A stretch of DNA of 64,000 nt from assembly GCA_947650285.1 (NCBI GenBank), contig CANTFL010001315.1:62001-126000 (forward strand), written 5' to 3'. Position 1 is the stretch's first letter, and every line of letters starts with the position of its first letter. Below, piece after piece: positions 45,931 to 56,025 of the stretch. The translations under genes were made by a program, and so were the position numbers. A model generated the notes under the pieces. It saw only the letters and a program-made list of their open reading frames with translations, made no database searches and was not told the DNA's origin. This stretch comes from Hyaloperonospora brassicae. Taxonomy: Eukaryota > Oomycota > Peronosporomycetes > Peronosporales > Peronosporaceae.

Positions 45931-46559
45931 TATAAAAAGTAGCAGTCTCCCGGTAACCTTGTTGCCAGGTGACGGGATATAGATGGTCGTACGCGTACCT
46001 AAATATACCTACTTCCTCACTCACTCACTAAGTTCTTATTACAGTCATTTTTATCGGTTAAATAGATTGTCCAGCCTCGATCGTATACGGATACTGATAG
46101 CTTGAGTTTTGGCAGACGAAGGCATCGCGGAAAGCACTCAGTGAATTGCAACAACAACAAAACTAGGCGAGGTCCGGGTCACGAGTGTCTAGGCTATTGC
46201 AATTAGGATTTAAAATTAGAAAAAACTTATACCGATATCAGCTACGTGCTCATACCATGTCTTAAGAACCTTAAACGCAACTCGTGCATGTAAACTTTTA
46301 ATCAGCGATGATTCCATTTTTTCTATACGAGGTGCATTATTACATGTATGATATATTAGCTTAAGGACGTACGTGGCATCCCCATCATTGATTATCGCAA
46401 CAAACAAGTTGATGCGTGCATAAATTGGCATGCTTGTGATACAGCAAAAAGGCTTGATTAAAAAACATTCAAAACAATAATTCGTGTGATGTCAAAGCAT
46501 TGATTGTTGAACTATTGGTATTTCTGTATTAGCTGCAACGTTGGAGAACGTGATGCAAG
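45931..46559. other. Intergenic sequence left of element 2
   Basis: Nothing is recognised. The last four bases (CAAG, 46556-46559) form one copy of the target-site duplication of element 2. Confidence 0.5.
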
Positions 46560-47719
46560 TGTGTTAAAGCGAACTTTCTGGAAAGGGTAGGCTCAAGGAG
46601 GGATGGACCGGAGGGACAGGGGCCTCGCGATCGGAAAGGGACTGGAGGCCAAGGAGCCACAGAGGAGAAGCGGCCGTTGGGTTCCAGCCGTTGAGAGCGG
46701 CACCAATGCGGATCGTTCTCAACCACTCGTCGGTCGACCGGGCCACTCGTCGGTAGGTACGGCCGACCCAGGCGGCCTCGGTCACCCAAGGGCCGACCTG
46801 GTCACCCTTTGGTGGGTACGGCCGATCAAGGCGACCTCGGCCGCCCAAGGGCCGACCTGGTCACCCTTTGGTGGGTACGTCCGATCAAGGCGACCTCGGT
46901 CACCCAAGGGCCGACCTGGTCACCCTTTGGTGGGTACGGCCGATCAAGGCGACCTCGGTCACCCAAGGGCCGACCTGGTAATCCATTGGCCAACCCGGAC
47001 TATCAAGATCAAGCGTCCCTGACCACTCATCATAGTGATTCCAGGCGTAAGGCAAGTACAGAGTAAAGGAGTTTAAAGGATAGGACATTATTAAAGACTA
47101 CTCAATTTGCGATCTAAGCCACACGTCTCGTGAGCCAAGAAGCTTGTAAGTCTACCAACCTGTTCCGGGCCAGGGATCTATTTGGCCCACCCGTTGAATA
47201 GACAGTGCTGGTAAGACTCAAGTGCAAATAGAACCCCAGTAAGTATATTGGCCTGTAGGTTCGTGGAGTATCACCCCCCCCCAACTCAATCCCGCTATAG
47301 GAAGCGGTATCCATACCCTAGTGGTAAGGATGAGGATACATAAAGGCCAGGCGGTGGACACCCCTGAGACACATAAAGGCCAGGCGGTTAACACCCCTGA
47401 GACAAGCAAAGGCCAGGCGCTACTAGCCCTGAGAACTCTGGTTATAAGTCCACTCTCAACCAAGTTGACCGAGTGGCTGCCCTAACTGGACCCCGACTGA
47501 AGCATATCCGCTCGGGGCCCCCAAGGTCGACACACACCAAGACCGACATATAACTCCATCGCCACGTCCTCCGAAGAGTGATACCCGCCAATCCGACGGG
47601 TACACAAGGTGAGTTTAGGATCCAAACGGAATATGAGTACCCCCTCCTCAAGTCGACAGTCCGGCAAAGTGGGCGGTTTGGAGTCACGCCAATCGATTTT
47701 GGCGACCCACTCCACCTCA
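46560..47719 (+). repeat. 5' LTR of element 2
   Basis: 1160 bp. Compared by eye with 57901-59060, the first 700 bp appear identical after the first few bases. About a dozen differences lie in the last 450 bp. A 59-bp tandem array occupies about 46722-47000. Confidence 0.92.
46722..47000 (+). repeat. 59-bp tandem repeat in the 5' LTR of element 2
   Basis: Units containing GTCACCCAAGGGCCGACCTG and GGTGGGTACGGCCGATCAAG begin at 46781, 46840, 46899 and 46958 (the last partial), with a degenerate unit before them. The same array is in the 3' LTR (about 58062-58341). Such arrays in the promoter-bearing part of an LTR may hold repeated protein-binding sites, which is inference. Confidence 0.85.
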
Positions 47720-49036
47720 ATGGTGCGCGTGCCCGGATCTTTGGAAGACGCGGGATTTCACCGCGAGTCCCAAGATGAAGAAGACGCTCAGGTCAAGGTT
47801 GAACAGAAGACCGAAGAAGCACTGGAAGACCGACCGCCCGTGAAACACGAACACAAAAACAAAGGGTCGAAGGGCCGACCGGGCCTTGGGAGGGGTCCGG
47901 TCAACATGGTCAAGGTCGAGATTATCGAAGATAAACCTATATACCCTCCCTACGTCCTTGTTGAGGACGCCCTGGGTCATGACACCTACCATGCCCCTAA
48001 GGACCATCAGCTGACGGTGAAAACCGAACAGCTATGGTCCCAAAAACAACAAACACCAGCGGCCGCCACGTCCAAGCCGCAGAAAACCAGGATGAACGCG
48101 CCAGGGGACACCAACTCGATGGGTTCTGACACCTCAGGACCATCGACCGAGTCAGAACATCGGCCAACCGTGAAACACGGTAAGCCAGGGCCTCCGACAC
48201 CAAAAGTCGCCAAGGCCGCCCAGTCCAAGCCGACCCGCGAGAAAACGAAGGCGCCAGCTAATTCCAAGTCGAGGGACCCTGCTCCAACAGGACCGCCAGC
48301 CTGGTCGGACGAGGCAATCACGATGGCCTACCACCGCCGAAAGCTGGTCTCCCTCCTGGAGAGCGACCCCGTCGCTAAAGTCCTCGCCATCCGGTTATTG
48401 GGTTAGCTAGGGGGACCGGTGTCACCCCTGCCTCAGCCCCGGATGGTCGCAGAGGCAGTCACAGCGCTAGTCACCCTCCTTCGAGAGGCGAACATGGTGG
48501 CGGGCCAGTTCGGGCCGCACACCTTGTTCGACCTAGGGTTCGACAACATCACAAGCCTGTTAAACAAGATGCACAAGCGATTAGCTATCCTGGTGGGGAC
48601 TACCAGACCCAACAACGTACCGCTGACACCGTCGATGACGACGCCGTCTCGTGACAGCTTGATGACCCTTCACGACTTCGACTCCCCACCAGCAGTGCGA
48701 CCACGGGTCGACCCGCCGATGGTTACGCAACGTCACCCGCCGCTCCCATCAGCCGACCATGACGCGGAGGAGCAGTCGTCAAGTAACTCCGTAATCCTCG
48801 TCCAGTGTGACCGGATGCCACTGGGGCCGGCAGGAGCTGCGATGCTACAGGCTCGCGTTCAGGGCGACAGGGCCACTCAACCGGTCCAGAATACGCCGAC
48901 ACCTGTCCACCCGGGGAATTTCCAAACTCCCGAAAGGGTAGATTTTCACCCAATGGGAAGGCAGCATGGGCATACCGGAATGGTTCCACCGCTAAGTGGC
49001 GACGATGCTGGGGGGATGTGCCTACCAATATGGTAG
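47720..49036 (+). pseudogene. gag N-terminal part of element 2
   Basis: One frame with a single TAG at 48404-48406 spans about 440 codons. It is Lys/Glu/Pro-rich and largely disordered (VKVEQKTEEALEDRPPVKHE, PQKTRMNAPGDTNSMGSDTS), with a more ordered part after the stop (EAVTALVTLLREANMVAGQF, LFDLGFDNITSLLNKMHKRL). The next gag part starts in the -1 frame at 49018 with an 18-bp overlap, which could be a programmed frameshift or a mutation. The role in the particle is inferred from position only. Confidence 0.55.
47721..47738 (+). promoter_or_regulatory. Primer-binding site of element 2
   Basis: TGGTGCGCGTGCCCGGAT, one base after the LTR end, is identical to the site in element 1. The preceding A makes an ATG (47720-47722) overlapping the site, in frame with the following gag part, although the frame is also open upstream into the LTR. 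Confidence 0.82.
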
Positions 49037-49977
49037 GTAACCTGCAGACATACTTCGACGCGGCGATGGACCGTTTTCTACAAGAAAAACAGGTGCAACA
49101 GGTGCAACAAGGACATCAAGATGAAAGAGTGGCAGCGGAAATACAAAGGGACCAAGTGGCCGCAGCTCAAGAAGCACCAAGGGGCCGAGCGCAAGTGCAA
49201 AGCCAACAAACTCGGACAGATGTGGAGATGGAATCGGTCGGCACGTGTGAGTACGACCCGGACGATATGGATCTGGAGGGACCGGCGGCGAGAATTGCGA
49301 CGGCGGCAGCGGGACAGATATCCGGCATGATCCCTCGAATCAAGCTTGCAGCGACATCGGATCTCAAAGAATTTCACGGAAGAGACCAAGACGAAGACCG
49401 AGCCCGTTCGTGGCTGTCCACAGTCAAAACGGCTTTTGCGAGGGACCAAGCACCTGACGATGAAAAAAGTTTGGTTTTCGGTGGATTGCTGACTGGACCA
49501 GCACAAAATTGGTACCGGCAACTGAGCCGCTCGGTTCGATCCAGTTGTAAGGACGTCACACAAAAATTCCAGATGCAATTCTGCGAGTTGGGAGTGCCAG
49601 TCGCCCGCCAATACTACCACGCGAAGAAGCGGCCGGAAGAGTCACCCATGGACTACCTGTACCGACTGAACGTGATTGGGCTCAGGGCGAAGATCAAGAT
49701 TAAAGACGGGCCGCCCAAGATCCAGAAAGAACATGTCGAGCACTATATTGAAACTCTGGATGACCCAGAACTGGCAGACCAGCTCACGATGTTACGATTG
49801 GCGGATGTGAATGAATTGGAAGACGTGTTGAGAGCGAGGCAAAGGACGAAAGCGCGTCGAGGCAAGGTACTATTCGGGTCGAGCAAGTTCCGCCAAAAGA
49901 CACCTGTGCCCCCAGACCGACCAAGGGAGGTAAACTGTCGGTCGGTACATGCGGTCCGGGCGACCTTAAAAGAATAG
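49018..49977 (+). CDS. gag capsid-like core of element 2
   Basis: An uninterrupted 319-codon frame. A Gln-rich helix (residues 10-75) precedes the Retrotrans_gag core: LKEFHGRDQDEDRARSWLS, DEKSLVFGGLLTGPAQNWYR, CELGVPVARQYYHAKKRPEE, MDYLYRLNVIGLRAKIKIKD. The core continues through an ETLDDPELADQLTMLRLAD helix pair. It is Arg/Lys-rich near the end, ready to run into the zinc knuckles, but stops at TAG 49975. It would form the particle shell. Confidence 0.75.
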   Translation: MPTNMVGNLQTYFDAAMDRFLQEKQVQQVQQGHQDERVAAEIQRDQVAAAQEAPRGRAQVQSQQTRTDVEMESVGTCEYDPDDMDLEGPAARIATAAAGQISGMIPRIKLAATSDLKEFHGRDQDEDRARSWLSTVKTAFARDQAPDDEKSLVFGGLLTGPAQNWYRQLSRSVRSSCKDVTQKFQMQFCELGVPVARQYYHAKKRPEESPMDYLYRLNVIGLRAKIKIKDGPPKIQKEHVEHYIETLDDPELADQLTMLRLADVNELEDVLRARQRTKARRGKVLFGSSKFRQKTPVPPDRPREVNCRSVHAVRATLKE

Positions 49978-50172
49978 AGCTCTAAAGCGTCAGGCTCGGA
50001 TAGCTCAGGAGACGACGGTGACCTAAGGCGGATGTATGTGATGGCGATGGAAAACCAGAAGGACTCTTTGTCGAGGGGCCCAAGAAGCCGACCAGCCCGG
50101 GAGGCCGACCAACACCATCGCCAAGAAGGTGACCAGGGACCTTGAGGGCCAACGGCCGCTCAATACCCGAGA

Positions 50173-50415
50173 TGTGCGCATTGTGGATCCAGGAAGCATG
50201 GTGATTTGGATTGATGGAAGCGTCTCACATGCGACCGCTGTGGAAAGAGAGGCCATCCGACGGATCGTTGCTTGTTCGTGTGCAAGGGGTGCGGAGAGAC
50301 CCACGAAGCCGGGAAGTGCCCGATGGAAGAGTTTTATAACTTGATCCGTCAATGGTACAACCCGACCAAGCACGCTGGTATGTTGCCGGAGAAGGTGGAG
50401 AAGATGTTAAATTAG
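50173..50415 (+). pseudogene. Triple zinc-knuckle nucleocapsid of element 2
   Basis: In one frame: CAHCGSRKHGDLD followed by TGA where the fourth ligand Cys is expected, then CDRCGKRGHPTDRC, then CKGCGETHEAGKC, ending in a helical tail (MEEFYNLIRQWYNPTKHAGM) and a TAG. Three CCHC modules of this kind bind nucleic acid. The only defect in the modules is the TGA in the first. Confidence 0.7.
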
Positions 50416-50752
50416 AACGCTCGCCAGGTTTGAATCTGGTACGAGCCGAGCGTTCTGATTGTCATGTGTTTGCATATGTGGAAAGGACTTCCGAAGGAGA
50501 TATAGGTACCGCCGTAAAGAGTGTCGAGGAATATCATAGAGATAAGAAGATCGGAAATAAATCAAAGGTCGCAAGCTACCCTGTGGTTCATGTTGCTCGT
50601 CTTGATGATCATAATGGTATTACACGAGGGGATGCAGTGATGGAATTGGACCTGCTACCGGGTGAATCTAGGGGTATTGGAAAAGTCATGCCCCTTCGAA
50701 ATGGTTTCAGCAGGCCAAGGCCTCTGGGAAGGTAAACAATGACCGCGCAAAC

Positions 50753-51388
50753 TTGTTGTTTGACACTGGTGCCGAGATATCCATTTTGGATATCGCCTTT
50801 GCTCGTAAGGTAGGCTGCCAGATCGACGAAGATGCAAGACAAGAATGCGTGGGTATCGGGGAAGCGGTATACACTACAGAAGGACGCACCCGCATCAAGA
50901 TCACTTTAAATGGAAACTTGGTGTACATCTTCAAGGTATGGGTCGGCCCTATGGTGGGCCAAGATGCGATTCTGGGTATGGACTTTATGGTCCCAGCCGG
51001 TATCCGATTAGATCTGGGGGGAGGAGCGCTTTGTCTCCCAGATGAAGTGCGAGTCCAACTTGCAGGCCGGCGAACGTTGTACGGTAGCAGAGTGACCGAT
51101 ATAAGGCTGGGCCAATTTACACAGCTATCGGTGGGCGAATATGTGGAAGTACCTGTAAAAGAGTCGACCTCAGAACAAAGGGTGCTGTGGGTGACGAGAG
51201 GAGAACGATGGGTCACCACGGTGAACCGAGGGGTAGGCCGACGTCTATTTTTGAAAGTAACCGACGTCAGCCCACAAATGCTAACGTTGCATGAGGACAC
51301 TAGAATTGGTATGGTAACGGCGAGGGATCAAATACCAAGAACACTGGGATTCGTTACGGCAGGCTCTCGAAGACACGCCGAGTGGTAA
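50753..51388 (+). CDS. Aspartic protease of element 2
   Basis: An uninterrupted frame begins LLFDTGAEISILDIAFARKV, with the retropepsin active site DTGA. It continues with DAILGMDFMVPAGIRLDLGG (second conserved block). After it comes a region of about 100 residues without recognised motif (VTTVNRGVGRRLFLKVTDVS), up to TAA 51388. It probably acts as a dimer cleaving Gag-Pol. The first codon is not ATG, as expected for a polyprotein piece. Confidence 0.78.
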   Translation: MLFDTGAEISILDIAFARKVGCQIDEDARQECVGIGEAVYTTEGRTRIKITLNGNLVYIFKVWVGPMVGQDAILGMDFMVPAGIRLDLGGGALCLPDEVRVQLAGRRTLYGSRVTDIRLGQFTQLSVGEYVEVPVKESTSEQRVLWVTRGERWVTTVNRGVGRRLFLKVTDVSPQMLTLHEDTRIGMVTARDQIPRTLGFVTAGSRRHAEW

Positions 51389-52071
51389 AACTTAGCATAT
51401 GAAGCCACTTGTGACCAGGACGACCATCAGGAAGACCTGACGGAGATCGACGAAGGGCCACTGGTGGATAAACCCCAGTATGAGACTCCACGACATATTT
51501 TACAGCGGTCAAAGGAGGTAGCTCCAGTGATGAACGTCGCGTCCCGACAGAGGCCAGTAGATGGGTCACTAACAGGCGAAGAAACGGCAGGTAACATTCC
51601 CGAGGACGGAGCCCTATACATTCAACCAGTCGAACCCACGATCACTCGGCCGACCGAACATACGGTCATTGGACCGATGAGATCCATCGACACCTTACAT
51701 GAAGAAGTTAGTGACATGGGAGCAAGAGCGAGTACCGAAGATGTGACCCAAGCTGATGACCAAGTGTGTACGTTTGAAAGCGGAGAACTCTAGGCTGAAT
51801 AAATAAGCCAGGGATGGGCGGTCATACCAGAGGTGGACCTCTCGCCCGAAGGAATTGAGCTGAAGGATATTCAGATACCTGATCCGGATGGAAACTCGCC
51901 TGAGGAAGTGGATCGTTTGAAGCAAATCATCTGGAAGAAGCGGCACCTGTTAATGGGAAAAGGCAACGCTTTACCCCCAGCTGCTCGTGGTGCTATATGC
52001 GATATAGACGTGGGAAACGCTAGGCCGATCGCGCAACGCGTACGGAAAGTGGCCCCCAGTTCAAAGAAAAG
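51389..52071 (+). pseudogene. Protease-RT linker of element 2, broken
   Basis: Acidic, low-conservation frames (51464-51793 and 51833-52084) connect protease and RT. The second contains LSPEGIELKDIQIPDPDGNS and MGKGNALPPAARGAICDIDV, the latter leading directly into the first RT block. TAG 51791 and a frame change at about 52075 interrupt it. Element 1 has the same linker (IGNGNALPPATRGAVCDIYV). Confidence 0.55.
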
Positions 52072-55000
52072 ATGGCCGACTTGATCAAGGGTCTACTGTT
52101 GGCGAAGATTATTCAGCCATCCACCTCACCGTGGGCCAGCCCAATAGTAATTATCGTGAAGAAGAATGGGGTCGACATCAGGTTGTGCATTGACTATCGG
52201 TTGGTGAACGACCTGACGCAACTTATGGTCTACCCCATGCCACTGATCAATGAGATCCTGGAAGATTTGGATAGTGCGTTGTGGTATTGCTCTCTCGATA
52301 TGGCAAGTGGTTTCTGGGTGGTCAGCATGACGGAAAGGGCAAGATTAATTTCAGCTTTTATCACTCCATTGGGTTTGTTCGAGTGGCTTAGAATGCCGTT
52401 CGGACTCAAGAACGCACCACAGATCTACCAGCGACTCCTGGACAACGCATTGTATGGGTTCTTGCGTATACCCCCAGGGGCCGACTCGGAAGGCCAAGAG
52501 GATTTATTTGTGTCAGGAGAACCGGATACAGGGTCGGCCCATTCGGTATTGGGTCGTCGATCGTACATAGACGACATACTGGTACCGGCCGAGTCTTGGA
52601 GCGTGCTATGTGACAAGTTGGAACGGCTGTTGGACGTGTGCGACCACTGGAATTTATCGATCAGCGCAGTCAAGATTGCGTGGGGATGTCGAAGGGTCGA
52701 CTACCTCGGTCACAGGGTATCGCGTGACGGTCTGGAGGCCCATCCTAAGGATCTCCAAGCGCTAGTGGACCTACCGCTACCATCGACGCTCAAGACCATG
52801 CAGTCATTCCTCGGAAGTTTGAATTACTACAGCCGCTTCATCGAGGACTATGCAATCCATGCATCAATTTTGTATGAGCTAAGGGAGGTAGATTTTCACG
52901 TGTGGCGTAGTAAGCTAAAGGAAGTAGACCACCAAATGACCCCGGATGAGGACGATGAGAAGTGGTCTCGAGTTCAAGTAGCTTTTGCTATGCTAAAAAA
53001 CAAGATGGCTACCGCACCAATTTTACGACACTTCGACCCTGCGAAAGAAGCAGTGATAATTGTTTATGCGAGTGAGTGGGCAATATCAGCGGCATTGGTG
53101 CAGAACCATGAAGGTACTCTTATGCCTGTGACATTTACGAGCCGGACTCTCAAGGCCAACGAATTGAATTACAGTACTGTGGAAAAGGAGGTGTTGGCCT
53201 TGTTGAGAATTTTGGAGAGCTGTTTTACGATGTTGGTCACCCGACCCCTCAAGGTATTAACAAGACACTCGACGTTAGCCTGGTTGGTGAGATCCTCCGG
53301 GTTACAGGGTCGTTTGATGAATTGGGCGGCTCTCTTGTCTCAGTGGACTTTAGAGATAGTCAAGTGTAAGAAGGGCGAAGACAAGGTACTAGGGGCGTTG
53401 GTAGCTAGTATTACCCCTCGTGAGAGCGTGGACTCGATCCTATCGGCCATTGCGCCAAAGAAAAAGGCGAAACACAAGGTCAAATTGCCCCCGCCCACCG
53501 TAGAAGGACATGAAGAATTACATGTGATGAGTTTCGATGGGTCGGCTCGCGTAAAACAAGGAGGTGGATCATGTAGCGCGGTGGTACGAAGCTTACCTAC
53601 ATGGTCGATAGTGAGCGCCGCCTCGAAATATCTTAAGGTATCTACGGTGAATGAGGCTGAGTACGAAGGCATGCTGCTGGGTTTTGAATTGCTGGATCCA
53701 TTGGAACGACGACGGTTAATTATTTGCGGAGACTCCAATCTGGTCGTTCGACAGATGCGTGGCGAAATTGAGTGTAAGGCTGCAGGACTAACCCCATTGA
53801 AAGGGAAAGCTCTGAGTTAGATTCGAGCGTGGACCTCTCACGAGATACTCCAAGTGAAACGCGACTGGAACCAGAGTGCAGACCAACTGGCTAGTGAAGC
53901 GTTGCACAGGCAAGGAGGGGTCGAGTCGATACCGAAGGAAGAGTGGCCCGGGTTGGAAGAAATAAATCGGTTGCCGGAGCTGTTGGTTCCCAGGGACCCG
54001 AGTCGGACAGCAAAAATATTTGCAGTGACCCGATCCAGATCACCTATCCAGATATCCAGTGACACGAGGCAAGAGAATGGGATACAACAGCTGAGGATGG
54101 AACGCATCCGGAAGACTCAGAAGGAGGAGAGCTGGATTGTGGAATTAAAAGCATACTTGAAAGCGGATCTGGGCGGCTTGTCGGCCGAATCAGCACAGTC
54201 GTGCAGCAAGATGGCTAGAGATTATGAAGTAAGTGAAGAAGGTCTATTGGTGTACTGCCCTGGGTACAAGGCCGATGAGGACGACCGAGGATTGACCGCC
54301 CGATTGGTAATACCCGAGGCCCTCCAGACTTACATATTACATCATTACCACACCAGTCTGGAAGGTGGCCACCAAGGGATCGGCCGCACCTACTACCGGA
54401 TTCGGCGTTATTGTCACTGGAGGGGGTTATTTCGAAGTGTACAGCGGTATGTGGGTCTATGCGTGGATTGCGAGACGGGAAAAGGAGAGCCTACCCTTCA
54501 AGGAACAACCCCAGGTAATATCGAGGCGACCTACTCTTTCCAAGTCATAGCAATGGACCATATCCCCTCATTTCCCAAGTCACACAAGGGGAACACCGAG
54601 TTATTAATTTGGGTCGACCTATTTACGGTGTACGTGATGGCCAAGGCAAGTGCATCGCGAACAGCTCAGACGGTGGCCGAAGGATATGAAGAGTGTGTTT
54701 TTCGACGTTTCGGGGCAAGCGAGGTGATCCGACATGACCGGGAACCTGGTGTTATGTCGGACTTCTTTCGAGCGTTTAATCGCATGGTGGGTCAGCGTCA
54801 ACGGGCGACTATGGCCTACAGACCCCAGGCAAATGGAACTGCGGAAAGAATGGTCCAGACCCTGACTAGGTCTATCAAGATGTACGTTTCAGATGTGGCA
54901 CAGCAGGTTTGGGACGAATACGCCGAACGGCTGACGTTCGCCCTGAACACGGCTCACGATAGAGTGCGGAAGGAAACACCGTTCTACTTGGTCCACGGCT

Positions 55001-55710
55001 GGGATGCTAAAACCACTCTGGAAGCGATTTTGCCAGTGGTGAACACCAAGTATAAAGGAGCAAGGGCTCGAAGGTGGAGGTACCACATTCAAAGTCACTA
55101 CCAGCGTGCAAGGGAACAGGCAAATGAGTGCCTGCGGTCGGCGAGTCAAGCCCGGGTTCTCGCTCATAACGAACAAGTGGCCGACCATAAGGTCCAGCCA
55201 GGTACCCAAGTTTGGCTCTACCTCGATCGGGTGAAGGAGAGATACGTTAAAAAGTTGGCTCACCTTTGGCATGGTCCATTTCGAGTGTTGGAGTTAGTTG
55301 GTGAACATGCTGTCCGGTTGGAGGTGAGGGATACGAAGTATAGACTATTCCCGATTGTTCATGTGTCCAAGCGAAAGAGAGTCAGGGAGTTCCCTGATCG
55401 ACCCAATAATCGTTTGACGGTTGACGAGGCCGATCGGATTGACTTTGACGAATGCTTGTTGCCCAAAGATAGCTGGACGCGTGAACTGGAGGAGGGTGAG
55501 TACGAGGTCGAAGAGATTTTGGAGAGTAGGGTCGACAAAAAGACGCGGTATGGTCGGCAACGGCGTGAATTTTTAATCCGTTGGAAGGGTCACGCGGACC
55601 CCTCGTGTGTCGAAGAAGTGGACTTGAATTGTGGAGCTTTATTACGGGAGTTTGAACGCGAAGTGACGAATTATAACCGTTTCGACGTGATGCAGAACCA
55701 TGAAGACTAG
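52072..55710 (+). pseudogene. pol of element 2: RT, RNase H, second RNase H, integrase, chromodomain (one nonsense codon)
   Basis: One frame of 1213 codons, interrupted only by TAG at 53818. RT: IIQPSTSPWASPIVIIVKKN, CSLDMASGFWVVSMTERAR, MPFGLKNAPQIYQRLLDNAL and SYIDDILVPAES (YIDD, about 52563-52598). Gypsy RNase H: VIIVYASEWAISAALVQNHE and TVEKEVLALLRILES. Second RNase H (53517-53910): MSFDGSARVKQGGGSCSAVV, NEAEYEGMLLGFELL, ICGDSNLVVRQMRGEIEC and NQSADQLASEAL, with D, E, D, D in place. Integrase: HHYHTSLEGGH and CVDCETGK zinc residues, core AMDHIPSFPKSHKGNTELLI, IRHDREPGVMSDFFRAFNRM, NGTAERMVQTLTRSIKMYV (DDE). C-terminal barrel GTQVWLYLDRVKERYVKKLA. Chromodomain YEVEEILESR, REFLIRWKGHADPS, CVEEVDLN. 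Chromodomain-bearing integrases often target heterochromatin marks. It is almost intact, so recent activity is plausible. Confidence 0.88.
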
Positions 55711-55739
55711 TCGTGGGGAGAAGGCCTGGTCGGCCGGAT

Positions 55740-55895
55740 GGACCTAGCCGACCAGATAGACCTAGCCGTTTGATGATCGGCCTGCCCGTCGATAGGCCGG
55801 CCTGCCCGTTGATAAGCCGACCCGGCCGATCTGATGGTCGGCCGGGTCGATCTGATGGTCGGCCGGGTCGATCTGATGGTCAGCTGGGTCGTCGG
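55740..55895 (+). repeat. Short tandem repeats after pol of element 2
   Basis: Three units of 21 bp (GATCTGATGGTCGGCCGGGTC type) run from 55828 to 55890. They are preceded by looser CCTAGCCGACCAGATAGA and CGGCCTGCCCGTTGATA repeats. There is no coding role, and they lie between pol and the end of the antisense gene. Confidence 0.75.
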
Positions 55896-56025
55896 CCGAA
55901 CGGTTATGACAGCCAGGAGAGACTAAGACGACGTTACGCCAGATGGAATGGGGGTAACAGGCAATTAGGTGACGATGGACACACGAAACGCATAACGAAA
56001 AATGTGTTCATTTGAGGGATTATAC

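Noticed and set aside
46603..47066. Open frames of 139 and 85 codons in the element 2 LTR
   Set aside because: They are translations of the 59-bp tandem repeat and recur identically in the other LTR. They are repeat artefacts.
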